The notes under the pieces: generated by a model
The model's input: only the letters and a program-made list of their open reading frames with translations
The model's database searches: none
Told to the model about the DNA's origin: nothing
Translations under genes and position numbers: made by a program
Assembly: GCA_035763745.1 (NCBI GenBank)
Contig: DASUAO010000055.1
Location: 1 to 64,000 of the forward strand
DNA: 64,000 bases
Reading direction: 5' to 3'
Source of the DNA: DASUAO01 sp035763745
GTDB lineage: Bacteria > Actinomycetota > Acidimicrobiia > IMCC26256 > PALSA-555
Shown here: positions 34,533 to 42,824 of the stretch, one piece after another
How positions within the stretch are numbered: position 1 is the stretch's first letter
Layout of the letters: each line of letters opens with the position of its first letter

Positions 34533-34813
34533 ACCGCGTACGTGATCTCGGGCGGACCCGCGAGGAGGTCCGACAGCCGGTTCGTCATCCCCTTCGTCGC
34601 GTCCGACGCGCGGTGCTCGGCGAGCGCCGCGTCGTCGCGGAACACCTCGTAGCCGACCACGACGTCGGGGAGGTCTCGAGCCGCGTACACCTCGAACGCC
34701 TCGTTGCCGGGCTCGGCGCGCACGGCTTCCCCGAGCTGCTCGAGCTCCACCAGCAGCGCATCGCGTGCGCCGGGCCGTGCCGTCAGCCGGGTGAAGATCA
34801 CGACTCGTGCCAT
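34529..34813 (-). CDS. Antibiotic biosynthesis monooxygenase (ABM) domain protein
   Basis: A 94-residue ferredoxin-like ABM-domain protein. It starts with ARVVIFTRLTARPGARDALL and continues PGNEAFEVYAARDLPDVVVG and YEVFRDDAALAEHRAS, as in small quinol monooxygenases and haem-degrading relatives. ATG 34813 has TAGGCT 6 bases upstream, so it is probably leaderless. Substrate is unknown. Confidence 0.83.
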   Translation of the reverse strand: MARVVIFTRLTARPGARDALLVELEQLGEAVRAEPGNEAFEVYAARDLPDVVVGYEVFRDDAALAEHRASDATKGMTNRLSDLLAGPPEITYAV

Positions 34814-34933
34814 GCCCCGAGCCTAGGGAACCGTCGGGCCGCGTCGGCCGGGGGAGGCCCGGTTTCGACTTCCGGGGCTCCGGCAAGCAAGACTCGACGC
34901 CGCACACTGACCAGGTCGAACGGCTGGAGCGCC

Positions 34934-35716
34934 ATGAACATCGTCGTCTGCGTCAAGCAGATCCCTGACCCCGCCAACCCGGGCGAGCTCGACCCCGAGA
35001 CGCACACGCTGAAGCGTGAGGGCAAGCTCATCCTCGACGAGTCCGACAGCTACGGGGTCGAGATGGCCCTCCAGCTGGCCGACACCGCCGGTGGTGGTGA
35101 GGTCACCCTCGTGTCGATGGCACCCAACAGCGAGGTGTCGGGCCTCCGCACCGCGCTGGCGATGGGCGCCGCGCAGGCGATCCTCGTGTCCGACGACGCT
35201 CTGCGCGGCAGCGACGCGCTGTCGACGGCCAAGGTGCTCGCCAAGGCGATCGAGCGCGCGGGCGAGGTCGATCTCGTGCTGACCGCGACCGAGTCCACCG
35301 ACGGCTACAGCGGGACCATCCCGGCGCAGGTCGCCGAGCTGCTCGGTTGGCCGTCGCTGACCTTCGCGAAGCACGTGGAGATCGCCGACGGCAAGGCCAA
35401 GATCCAGCGCCAGACCGAGGCCGGGTTCGACGAGGTCGAGGCCTCGCTCCCCGCGGTCGTGAGCGTGACCGCTGGGGTGGTCGAGCCGCGGTACCCCTCG
35501 TTCAAGGGGATCATGGCGGCCAAGAACAAGCCGGTCGACGAGGTCAAGGTCGCCGACCTCGGGCTCGCCGACGACCAGGTCGGTTGGGCCGGTGCCCGCC
35601 AGAAGATCACCGACGTGCGCGACGCACCGGCGCGTGAAGCCGGAGAGAAGATCGAGGACGACGGCACCGCGCACGAGCGCGTCGTCGCGTTCTTGGAGCA
35701 GCTCAAGGTCATCTGA
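34934..35716 (+). CDS. etfB: Electron transfer flavoprotein beta subunit
   Basis: A 260-residue FixA/EtfB protein. It begins MNIVVCVKQIPDP and has LILDESDSYGVEMALQLAD, then the AMP-site region VLTATESTDGYSGTIPAQVA and the signature LPAVVSVTAGVVEPRYPSF. EtfAB accepts electrons from acyl-CoA dehydrogenases, one of which is encoded at 14460-15740, and passes them to the quinone pool. etfA follows after 60 bases in the same direction. Confidence 0.95.
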   Translation: MNIVVCVKQIPDPANPGELDPETHTLKREGKLILDESDSYGVEMALQLADTAGGGEVTLVSMAPNSEVSGLRTALAMGAAQAILVSDDALRGSDALSTAKVLAKAIERAGEVDLVLTATESTDGYSGTIPAQVAELLGWPSLTFAKHVEIADGKAKIQRQTEAGFDEVEASLPAVVSVTAGVVEPRYPSFKGIMAAKNKPVDEVKVADLGLADDQVGWAGARQKITDVRDAPAREAGEKIEDDGTAHERVVAFLEQLKVI

Positions 35717-35776
35717 GTCCGCCGTACTGACCATTCCGGCACATCGAGCACCGGACACCTGAGAGACAGGATCGAG

Positions 35777-36742
35777 ATGGGCATCCCCAAGATCGTCGTG
35801 TACGCCGAGAGCGAAGGCGACAAGCCGGCTACCAGCACCCTCGAGCTGCTCACCAAGGCGCGTGAGCTGGCAGACACCGTCGAGTGCGTGTACGTGGGCA
35901 CCAACGCCGACGCGCTCGCGGGGTCGCTCGGCGAGCACGGCGCGACGAAGGTCCACGCGGTGGACCCCGGCGACGTGCTGCCGGGCATCGTCGGCGCCGC
36001 GGCGCTCGCGGGCCTGGTGGCGTCCGACGCCCCCGACGTCGTCCTGTTCGCGCAGTCCTACGACGGGCGCGACGCGATCTCCCGCCTCTCGGTGAAGCTC
36101 GACCGCCCGGTCCTCACGAACGGGACGGACCTGAAGGTCGAGGGCGACGCGATGGTCGTCGGCACCGCGATCTTCGGCGGCAACACCCTCGTCGACACCA
36201 CGTTCGAGTCCGAGAAGCCCTTCCTCGCCGCGATCCGGCCGAAGTCGTTCGCGGCCGAGCCGAGCGGGGGTGCCGCGGCGGAGGTCGTCGCCCTCGCCGC
36301 CGGTGATGCCGGTCGTGGTGGCGAGGCCAAGGTGCTCGAGCGCCATGTCGAGGAGCGCGAAGGTCCGAAGCTGGAGGAGGCGCCCGTCGTCGTCTCGGGT
36401 GGCCGCGGCATCGGCAGCGCCGAGGCGTTCGGCCCGATCGTCGACGAGCTCGCCAAGCTCCTCAACGGCGCGTCGGGTGCGTCGCGGGCGATCGTCGACG
36501 CCGGCTGGGTGCCGTACTCCAAGCAGGTCGGCCAGACCGGCAAGACCGTGAAGCCCAAGCTCTACATCGCGCTGGGCATCTCCGGTGCCACACAGCACCT
36601 CGTGGGCATGAAGGGCTCCGACACGATCCTCGCGATCAACAAGGACGGCGAGGCGCCGATCTTCTCGGTCGCCGACCTCGGCATCGTCGGCGACGTGCAC
36701 AAGGTCGTGCCCAAGCTGATCGAGGCCCTGCAGGCTCGCTGA
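35777..36742 (+). CDS. etfA: Electron transfer flavoprotein alpha subunit
   Basis: A 321-residue FixB/EtfA protein. The N-terminal domain resembles EtfB. The C-terminal FAD domain has VVSGGRGIGSAEAFGPIVDE, VDAGWVPYSKQVGQTGKTV, LYIALGISGATQHLVGMK and ILAINKDGEAPIFSVADLGI, which bind FAD and match the family exactly. A ribosome-binding site (CAGGA) precedes ATG 35777. It forms an operon with etfB. Confidence 0.96.
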   Translation: MGIPKIVVYAESEGDKPATSTLELLTKARELADTVECVYVGTNADALAGSLGEHGATKVHAVDPGDVLPGIVGAAALAGLVASDAPDVVLFAQSYDGRDAISRLSVKLDRPVLTNGTDLKVEGDAMVVGTAIFGGNTLVDTTFESEKPFLAAIRPKSFAAEPSGGAAAEVVALAAGDAGRGGEAKVLERHVEEREGPKLEEAPVVVSGGRGIGSAEAFGPIVDELAKLLNGASGASRAIVDAGWVPYSKQVGQTGKTVKPKLYIALGISGATQHLVGMKGSDTILAINKDGEAPIFSVADLGIVGDVHKVVPKLIEALQAR

Positions 36743-36754
36743 CCGGACCCGACC

Positions 36755-37381
36755 ATGGGGCTCGAGATCCGAGACCTGGCAGCCGAGGAGCTCCCGGCGG
36801 CTGGGGGAGTCGCGGGGCGAGCGCTCGCCGACAGCCCGACGTTCCGGTGGGCGCTCGGCCCGGACCCGCTCGCGCGGGTGGGGGGCAGCCTCGACGTCTT
36901 CGTCGGGTTCGTGGCGACGATGCCGCCACCGCAGCTGGGCGCCTTCCTCGGGAACCACGTCGTCGGCGTCGCGGCGGCGGCGGCCCCGGGGACCTGCATC
37001 GGCGCGATCGCGACCGACGAGCTCCGGACCCCGCCGGACGTGATCGGACCGCACGGCGACGACTCGCGGAACCTCCTCGTGTGGTCGTTGTTCTGCGGGC
37101 ACGACCTCGAGGAGCGGCACTGGCACGTCGGTCCGGTCTCGGTCGAGCCCGGGCTCCAGGGCGCGGGCATCGGTGGGCGGCTCCTCGGGGCGCTGTGCGA
37201 TCGGATGGACGCCGACGGCGAGGTGGCCTGGCTCGAGACCGACAAGCCCGAGAACGTCGTGTTCTACCGGCGGCACGGCTTCGACGTCGTCGAGGAGGTG
37301 CTCGCGCCGAGCGCGGTGCGGTACCCCGACCTGGGGGACGCTCCCTTCACGACCTGGTTCATGCGGCGGGATCCCCGGTAG
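36755..37381 (+). CDS. GNAT-family N-acetyltransferase
   Basis: A 208-residue acetyltransferase. The acetyl-CoA-binding motif is visible at VGPVSVEPGLQGAGIGGRLL (about residues 127-146), followed by WLETDKPENVVFYRRHGFDV. It starts 12 bases after etfA and is probably cotranscribed with it. Its end overlaps the convergent RadC-like gene by 23 bases. Substrate is unknown. Confidence 0.83.
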   Translation: MGLEIRDLAAEELPAAGGVAGRALADSPTFRWALGPDPLARVGGSLDVFVGFVATMPPPQLGAFLGNHVVGVAAAAAPGTCIGAIATDELRTPPDVIGPHGDDSRNLLVWSLFCGHDLEERHWHVGPVSVEPGLQGAGIGGRLLGALCDRMDADGEVAWLETDKPENVVFYRRHGFDVVEEVLAPSAVRYPDLGDAPFTTWFMRRDPR

Positions 37382-37799
37382 CGCTCGCACGGGCGACGTC
37401 CCACATCGACCGCCAGCTCCCACCAGCGAGGAGCACGTGGTCGAAGAGGAGCACGTGCCGTTCGAGGCAGGCCCGCGCCAGCGCGAGGAAGCCGTCGACG
37501 TCGGCCTCGATCGCGAGCTCGCGCTCGTCGAAGAGGAACGAGACGAGCACCACCGCAGTCGCGTCGAGCTCGTGGGCCAGGTCCACGAGCTGCTCGGCGT
37601 CGACGGGGTGCTCCCCGGCTTCGGGCCGGAGCGCGAGCCCGGTGAGCCGGCGTTCGGCGTCGAGGCAGATCACCACCTCGCCGGGCGGGGGGAGCTGGTC
37701 GTCGAGGACCGCCTGCACGAGCGCGACGACGTCGCTCGGGCGCCGGAGCCGCTTCGGGACGGTCGAACGGGTGCGGGCGCAGTCACGGGCCGTGGTCAT
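37359..37799 (-). CDS. RadC/MPN-like protein without metal-binding motif, LexA-controlled
   Basis: A 146-residue protein. Its order of strands and helices follows the JAB/MPN domain of RadC: VVICLDAERRLTGLALRP, VDAEQLVDLAHELDATAVVL, DVDGFLALARACLERHVLLF and DHVLLAGGSWRSM match RadC segments. Where RadC has the HNHPSGDP metal motif, this protein has SFLFDERE (residues 87-94), so it cannot bind the catalytic zinc in the usual way. A perfect LexA box lies 29 bases upstream of ATG 37799, and an AGGAG ribosome-binding site is present. The family link is from memory of RadC patterns and should be checked by profile search. A role in the SOS response is inferred from the operator. Confidence 0.6.
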   Translation of the reverse strand: MTTARDCARTRSTVPKRLRRPSDVVALVQAVLDDQLPPPGEVVICLDAERRLTGLALRPEAGEHPVDAEQLVDLAHELDATAVVLVSFLFDERELAIEADVDGFLALARACLERHVLLFDHVLLAGGSWRSMWDVARASATGDPAA

Positions 37800-37827
37800 G
37801 ATCGGGTCTCCTGGGATTCGCAGAGAT

Positions 37828-37841
37828 CGAACACCTGTTCG
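37828..37841. promoter_or_regulatory. LexA box (SOS box) upstream of the RadC-like gene
   Basis: CGAACACCTGTTCG matches the actinobacterial LexA consensus at both half-sites with the 4-base spacer. It lies 29 bases before the RadC-like gene on the minus strand and 73 bases before the divergent acetyltransferase gene. The distances favour control of the RadC-like gene; both are possible. Confidence 0.85.
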
Positions 37842-37913
37842 CTCTCGGGTCAGGGCAGACACGACCCCCGGCACGCGTGACACGCGGGTTCCCGGTGGCG
37901 GCAGGATCTCCGG

Positions 37914-38408
37914 GTGACCGGTCCCTCGGCCCCGCTCGTGCTCACCCTCGCGACACCCACGGAGGTGGAGACCGTGCGGTCGTTGCTCGAGGAGGTGTCC
38001 GCGTGGCTGTTGGGCATGGGCCTCCGGCAGTGGCCCGAGCGCTTCGACGACGAGTGGTTCGTGCCGGCGCTCGAGGACGGCCACACCTGGCTCGCCCGAC
38101 GCGGGGAGGTTCTCGTCGGGACGATCACGCTCCAATGGGACGACGAGCTGGTCTGGGGCGCGCGACCACCCGACGCCGGGTACGTGCACCGGCTCGCGGT
38201 TCGGCGCAGCGCGGCCGGCACCGGAGCCGAGCTGTTGGTATGGGCCGAGGGGGAGACCCGCAGGGCGGGCCGCGAGTTCCTCCGCCTCGACTGCTGGAGC
38301 GAGAACGCCCGCCTGCGCGCGTACTACGAGGCGAACGGGTTCGAGCACCGCGGCGACACCGTCGAGTGGGACTGGACGGTGAGCCGCTACGAGAAGCACC
38401 TGTCCTGA
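37914..38408 (+). CDS. GNAT-family N-acetyltransferase
   Basis: A 164-residue acetyltransferase. The core motif is YVHRLAVRRSAAGTGAELLV (about residues 83-102) followed by LRLDCWSENARLRAYYEANG, the typical end of the GNAT fold. GTG 37914 is preceded by CAGGAT with a 6-base gap, so it is probably leaderless. It shares an upstream region with the LexA-controlled RadC-like gene. Substrate is unknown. Confidence 0.83.
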   Translation: MTGPSAPLVLTLATPTEVETVRSLLEEVSAWLLGMGLRQWPERFDDEWFVPALEDGHTWLARRGEVLVGTITLQWDDELVWGARPPDAGYVHRLAVRRSAAGTGAELLVWAEGETRRAGREFLRLDCWSENARLRAYYEANGFEHRGDTVEWDWTVSRYEKHLS

Positions 38409-38412
38409 ACGC

Positions 38413-38444
38413 CGACCTCGGTCAGCGGGAGGGTGGGGAGGTCG
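38413..38444. terminator. Possible hairpin between convergent genes
   Basis: CGACCTC (38413-38419) can pair with GAGGTCG (38438-38444) over an 18-base loop in the gap between the acetyltransferase and carotenoid oxygenase genes. The loop is long and there is no T-run, so this is weak. Confidence 0.25.
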
Positions 38445-39806
38445 TCAGTCGAGTGACGCGCCCTCGACCCACGAGCCGTGGAAGCCGTAGGGCACGCGGC
38501 GGGGCAGGTGCACGGTCGCGACCGGCGCGGCGGCGAAGTCCGTGGCATCGATGATCCGCACGTCGCTGGCATCGCGCGCCGCGTCGTAGACGACCGAGAG
38601 CACCCAGCCCTCGTCCTCGCCGGCGTCGGGCGCGCTGGGCACGAAGACGGGCTCGCCGGCAGCCCCGGCACCGACGTCGTGGCGTTCGACGGTGCCGCGT
38701 ACCAAGTCGTGCTTGCGGAGCGATCCGAGGCCGACCCAGTGCTCGCCGATCCCGGCTTCGGTCGCGTACCCGTACCGGTGGACGCGTCCGGCCTGGCGGT
38801 CGTCGACCCGGGGGAACTCCTGGGACGCGTCGTCGAGCAGCTCGGTCGCGACTCGTCCGGCGCGCGCGTCGATCGTCCATCGCTCCAGGCGTGTACCGGC
38901 GCTCGCTCCCGGTCCGTAGAGCTCGGACGCGAACATGTCCGGGTACTTGACGAGGTCGAGCACGACGTTGCCGTCGGCGTCGTCGTACGCGTTCAGCGGG
39001 TGGTAGACGTAGCACGGCTCGATCTCGATCCAGATGACGTCGGCGTTGCCACCGAGCCTGGGCATCACGCCGACGCGAGCGCCGTGCTCGGGGCGCCAGA
39101 CGAACGGGAACGGGCGGGTCCCGAAGGTCGAGACGTCGAAGACGACCGGGAGGTCGAGCCACACGACGCTCGAGGCCGTGATCGCGAAGTCGTGCATCAT
39201 CACCGGCCCGGGCAGGTCGATCTCCTCCGTGCGCGAGAGCGCCCCCTTCGCGTCGACGACGTGGTAGCGGAGGAACGGCGGCCCCATGAAGTCGTACCCG
39301 AAGAGGTGCATCTCGCCGCTGATCGGGTCGATCTTCGGGTGCGCGGTGAAGGCCGACGTGAGGCGTCCGTCGAAGTCGCGGGCGCCCACGGTCGACAGGT
39401 CGGGGCGCACCTCGGTCGGCAGGCTCGACTCGACGAGGGCGTAGATCCTTCCTGCGTGCGCGACGACGTGGGTGTTGGCCTTGGCTCCGATGTCGTTGAC
39501 GGCCGGGGGCGCGTCGAGAGGGGCGGGCTCGCCGAGCGCCGCGCACGCGTCGGCGGTGCGCACCCACCGGTTGCGGTAGCGAGCGTTCCCGGCGGCGAGC
39601 TCGATCCCGTGGAGCATGCCGTCGCCGAGGAACCAGTGGTACGCGGCGGGGTCGGGGTCGAGGATCGGGTTGGGACCGTTGCGCAGCAGCAGTCCGGTGA
39701 GCTCGGGTGGGATCGCCCCGGTGACGTCGAGCGCGTCGTCGTCGCGCTCGTCGCGGACCGGTGCGAAGTTGCCGGCGAGGTACGGGTTGCTCTCTAGGGT
39801 GTCCAT
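38445..39806 (-). CDS. Carotenoid oxygenase family protein
   Basis: A 453-residue seven-bladed propeller dioxygenase. The four iron-binding histidines are visible: H156 (TAHPKIDP), H205 (MMHDFAIT), H269 (VYHPLNAY) and H443 (GFHGSW near the end). The N-terminus has LTGLLLRNGPNP and YHWFLGDGMLHGI, as in the family. These enzymes cleave carotenoids, stilbenes or related polyenes with O2. The start ATG 39806 has an AGAGGTGGG ribosome-binding region. It is divergent from a nitrobindin gene. Confidence 0.93.
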   Translation of the reverse strand: MDTLESNPYLAGNFAPVRDERDDDALDVTGAIPPELTGLLLRNGPNPILDPDPAAYHWFLGDGMLHGIELAAGNARYRNRWVRTADACAALGEPAPLDAPPAVNDIGAKANTHVVAHAGRIYALVESSLPTEVRPDLSTVGARDFDGRLTSAFTAHPKIDPISGEMHLFGYDFMGPPFLRYHVVDAKGALSRTEEIDLPGPVMMHDFAITASSVVWLDLPVVFDVSTFGTRPFPFVWRPEHGARVGVMPRLGGNADVIWIEIEPCYVYHPLNAYDDADGNVVLDLVKYPDMFASELYGPGASAGTRLERWTIDARAGRVATELLDDASQEFPRVDDRQAGRVHRYGYATEAGIGEHWVGLGSLRKHDLVRGTVERHDVGAGAAGEPVFVPSAPDAGEDEGWVLSVVYDAARDASDVRIIDATDFAAAPVATVHLPRRVPYGFHGSWVEGASLD

Positions 39807-39858
39807 GCCCACCTCTCTGGGTCGACCATGACGTTCCGTGGAGTGGGAGGATCGGGTG

Positions 39859-40329
39859 ATGGCCACACTACCGGGACCGGTCGAGCGACTCGCCTGGCTG
39901 CTCGGCACCTGGCGCGGCGAGGGGCGGGGCGAGTACCCGGCGATCGACGACTTCGACTACGTCGAGGAGACCACGTTCGCGTGCCCCGGGAAGCCGTTCG
40001 TCGCGTACAGCCAGCGCACGCGCACGCCCGAGGGCGAGCCGCTCCACGCCGAGACCGGCTACCTCCGACCGGTCGGTGACGGGCTGGTCGAGGCGGTCAT
40101 CGCAGAGCCGATCGGTGTGGTCGAGCTCTACGAGGGCCGGGTGCTCGGGGAGCGCCTCGAGCTCGTGAGCGCCCACGTGGCGACGACGCCGACCGCGAAG
40201 GACATCACCGGGCTGCGGCGCCTGCTCCGCCTCGACGACGACATCCTCCACGTGCGCGTCGAGATGGAGGCGATGGGCGCGCCGATGCAGCTGCACCTCG
40301 AGGCCGGGCTGCGGAGGGAAGGATCGTGA
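39859..40329 (+). CDS. Nitrobindin-like haem-binding beta-barrel protein
   Basis: A 156-residue protein of the nitrobindin/THAP4 C-terminal family (formerly DUF1794). The signature LAWLLGTWRGEGRGEYPAID is followed by VEETTFACPGKPFVAYSQRT, HAETGYLRP, and the C-terminal VEMEAMGAPMQLHLEA, with H146 in the place of the proximal haem ligand. Nitrobindins bind ferric haem and handle NO or peroxynitrite. Its last bases overlap the broken monooxygenase gene (GTGA). Start at ATG 39859. Confidence 0.87.
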   Translation: MATLPGPVERLAWLLGTWRGEGRGEYPAIDDFDYVEETTFACPGKPFVAYSQRTRTPEGEPLHAETGYLRPVGDGLVEAVIAEPIGVVELYEGRVLGERLELVSAHVATTPTAKDITGLRRLLRLDDDILHVRVEMEAMGAPMQLHLEAGLRREGS

Positions 40330-40561
40330 CGGTCATCGTCGCCGGACACCTGTTCGTGGATCCGACGCAGCGCGACGCGTACGTGCACGGGTGCATGGAG
40401 GTCATGCCGACGACGCGACGACGTCGGTGCTGCACAACGACCGGTTCGAGATGACCGTGTACCGACGTCCCGTCGCCGGAGCCCAGCCCGCCATCGGACT
40501 GACCGCGACGTGGGACACCAACGATGCCCCCGTGGTGCTCGTTGAGGTGCGCGAGCGGTAG
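40326..40561 (+). pseudogene. Broken antibiotic-biosynthesis-monooxygenase-like gene
   Basis: GTG 40326, overlapping the nitrobindin stop, begins TVIVAGHLFVDPTQRDAYVH, a typical ABM-domain N-terminus. The frame degenerates after about 27 codons and ends at TGA 40452-40454. From about 40408 another frame gives VLHNDRFEMTVYRRPVAG and AIGLTATWDTNDAPVVLVEV to a TAG at 40559-40561, with good codon bias. The second part does not look like the rest of an ABM protein, so either an internal deletion or a fusion of two remnants occurred. A sequencing error could also give part of this picture. Confidence 0.6.
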
Positions 40562-40571
40562 CCGCGTCGGC

Positions 40572-41771
40572 TCATTCCCGCTGGTGCGGCGTGGGGCGGG
40601 CGGTCCAGGCGCCGGCACCGTTGGGGACCAGCTCCCAGGTGCCGTCGTGGACGTGGTGATGGTGCAGGGAGCAGAGCAGGGTGAGGATCGACACGTCGGT
40701 CATGGCGCCGTCGATCCAGTGGACGACGTGGTGGGCGTCGCACCAGTCGGCGGGACGGTCGCAGCCCTCGGCGACACACCCGCCGTCGCGGATCACCAGC
40801 GCGCGGCGCTGGGTGGGGGTGACCAGGCGGGTGCGCCGACCGACGTCGAGGATCTCGGAGCGGCCTCGCATGATCACGCGTCCGATCGAGGCGTCGCAGG
40901 TGAGGCGCTCCAGGGTGGAGCGGGCGACGGGGCCGAGGCCGTGCAGGCTGTTGCGCACGGCGGTGATGTCTCGGATCGCGTCGCCGGTGAGGGTGTCCAC
41001 GTCGACGACGACGTCGACGTGGACCTGACGGCGGCGTCCTCCCTGGCAGAGGGCGAGCAGCGCGTCGGCGCGCCGCTGGGCGAGTGAACGCGCCGGGGTC
41101 GGCCCGTCGGTGGCGTCGGGACCGTCGAGGTGCGCTTCGAGGGCGGCGAGGAAGGTGGCGCCGGCGTCGGGGTCGAGCTCTCCGTCGATGCGGACGGTGC
41201 CCCGGAAGGTGGACGAGCAGTGGAGGCGACGCTGCTCGTGGCACTCGCGAGCGTCGGCGGTGGCGAGGCGGTCGTCGGCCAGGGTGCGCCAGTGGCGGGC
41301 CGCGTGGCGGAACGGCTCGGGCGCCAGCGTGCGCGCCGCGTCGAGGAGGGTGTCCTCGTGCGCGCCGAACACCTCCTCCCGATCGCGTGCTGCTCGGGCC
41401 AGCACCGCGACGTGCTCCACGGTGATGTCGCCCGCATCGAGCGTCTTCGCCGTCCGTTCGTGCGCATGGACCAGCCGCGCGGAGCGCACCAGCCCCGCGG
41501 CGTGGTGCTTGGTGAGCGAACCCCGATGCGCGAGCCAGGCGATCGCGCTCGGCGCCCCGTCCTCGGCCCAGGCGCCGGACGCGTCCCAGGACGCCAGTCG
41601 GGCAAGCGCCACCGACTGGAGCCGCTCCGACGCCTGGAGCAGCTCCACCAGGTCCGCCGAGCGGGCCGCGCCCGACCAACCCGCGGTGTCGACACCCGCG
41701 ACCCCCTCCACCACGGTGCGCAGATCGGAGGTCGTGGCGGTCGGTTCGGGATCGAGGACGGTCGTGCGCAT
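40572..41771 (-). CDS. DUF222 (13E12-type) HNH endonuclease-domain protein
   Basis: A 399-residue protein with the N-terminal DUF222 region (helical, DLVELLQASERLQSVALARL, WLAHRGSLTKHHAAGLVRSA) and a C-terminal HNH nuclease motif (GCVAEGCDRPADWCDAHHVV, then LCSLHHHHVHDG). These proteins are numerous in actinobacterial genomes. Some mycobacterial members are induced by DNA damage. Here a PafBC-like promoter ends 6 bases before ATG 41771. Target DNA and biological role are unknown. Confidence 0.88.
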   Translation of the reverse strand: MRTTVLDPEPTATTSDLRTVVEGVAGVDTAGWSGAARSADLVELLQASERLQSVALARLASWDASGAWAEDGAPSAIAWLAHRGSLTKHHAAGLVRSARLVHAHERTAKTLDAGDITVEHVAVLARAARDREEVFGAHEDTLLDAARTLAPEPFRHAARHWRTLADDRLATADARECHEQRRLHCSSTFRGTVRIDGELDPDAGATFLAALEAHLDGPDATDGPTPARSLAQRRADALLALCQGGRRRQVHVDVVVDVDTLTGDAIRDITAVRNSLHGLGPVARSTLERLTCDASIGRVIMRGRSEILDVGRRTRLVTPTQRRALVIRDGGCVAEGCDRPADWCDAHHVVHWIDGAMTDVSILTLLCSLHHHHVHDGTWELVPNGAGAWTARPTPHQRE

Positions 41772-41777
41772 GCCCCC

Positions 41778-41800
41778 ATGCAACCAGCGGGGTGTGACAG
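41778..41800 (-). promoter_or_regulatory. PafBC-type promoter of the DUF222 gene
   Basis: On the minus strand CTGTCACAC is followed by eight bases and TTGCAT, then 6 bases to the ATG. The -35 and spacing equal those before the RecB-family nuclease; the -10 differs at one key position (TT instead of TA). It is therefore the weakest of the three copies. Confidence 0.55.
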
Positions 41801-41867
41801 TGACCCGGCCCGTCCCGCCGGCGCGATCCGCGCCTTCGATATGGTGCGCGGTGGAGGGCCGAGTCCT

Positions 41868-42806
41868 GTGGTGATCACCGACGTACTCGCGCTCGTCGGT
41901 GGGCTGGCCTGTGCGGCGATCGGCGGCGAGTTCTTCGTGCGCGGCGCGGTCGGGCTCGCGGCCTGGGCGCGGGTGCCCGCGCGAGTCGTGGCGACCACGG
42001 TCGCAGCCTTCGCCACCTCGAGTCCGGAGTTCGCGGTGTCCACCAGTGCGGCGATCGCCGGGAAGCCCGCGATCGGCCTCGGCGACGCGCTCGGGAGCAA
42101 CGTCACGAACATCGGGCTCGTGCTCGGCGTCGCGCTCCTCCTCCTCGATCTCGGTGTCGACCGCAACGAGTCCCGGCTCGACGTGACGGTGGCGTCGATC
42201 GCCCCGGTGCTGACGCTCGTCCTCGCACTCGACGGCACGGTCTCGCGAGTCGACGGTGCCATCCTGCTCGTCGCGTTCGCGTCGTGGATCGGTCAGACGG
42301 TGCGGGCCGCCCGCCGCGAGCGCCAGGGGAGTGCACGGGCCGCCGCAGCCGCAGCGCGGTTGAGCCCCCGACCATGGGTGTTCGCGCTCGTCGGGCTCGT
42401 GGCGCTGGTCGTCGCCGGCCGCCTCGTCGCGGACGGTGCCCGGGCCGCAGGGAACGCGCTGGGGCTCGACGGCTTCGTCGTGGGTGCCACCCTCGTGGCG
42501 ATCGGCACCAGCCTCCCCGAGCTGGCCACGACGCTGTCGGCGACGCGACACGGCCACCACGGGGTCGGCCTCGGGACGATCCTCGGGAGCAACATCTTCA
42601 ACGGCCTGTGGATCGTGGGCGTCGCGGCGTGCATCGCGCCGATCACGGTCCGCTCCTCGGAGGTGGCCGTCGGCTTGGGCTTCGGTGTCGCCCTCGTCGC
42701 GGCGTTGTTCCCGGGCCGACGCCAGCGCCTCCGTCGGCGCCGGGGGTTCGTCCTGCTCGGGATGTACGCGGCCTACGTCGCGACGCTCGTCCTGCTGGGG
42801 CCCTGA
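41868..42806 (+). CDS. Sodium/calcium exchanger-family membrane protein
   Basis: A 312-residue member of the Ca2+/cation antiporter superfamily. Two alpha-repeats are visible: AAFATSSPEFAVSTSAAIAG with GDALGSNVTNIGLVLG, and AIGTSLPELATTLSATRHGH with GTILGSNIFNGLWIVG. About ten helices are predicted. GTG 41868 has a good ribosome-binding site (GGAGGG, 9 bases upstream); an ATG at 41841 in the same frame is the alternative. It exchanges Ca2+ or another cation for Na+ or H+. Confidence 0.87.
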   Translation: MVITDVLALVGGLACAAIGGEFFVRGAVGLAAWARVPARVVATTVAAFATSSPEFAVSTSAAIAGKPAIGLGDALGSNVTNIGLVLGVALLLLDLGVDRNESRLDVTVASIAPVLTLVLALDGTVSRVDGAILLVAFASWIGQTVRAARRERQGSARAAAAAARLSPRPWVFALVGLVALVVAGRLVADGARAAGNALGLDGFVVGATLVAIGTSLPELATTLSATRHGHHGVGLGTILGSNIFNGLWIVGVAACIAPITVRSSEVAVGLGFGVALVAALFPGRRQRLRRRRGFVLLGMYAAYVATLVLLGP

Positions 42807-42824
42807 TCGCGCCCGAGACGGGGT

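Noticed and set aside
40572..41771. DUF222/HNH gene considered as a mobile intron or homing element
   Set aside because: No flanking direct or inverted repeats, no disrupted host gene and normal base composition; it is treated as a chromosomal gene.
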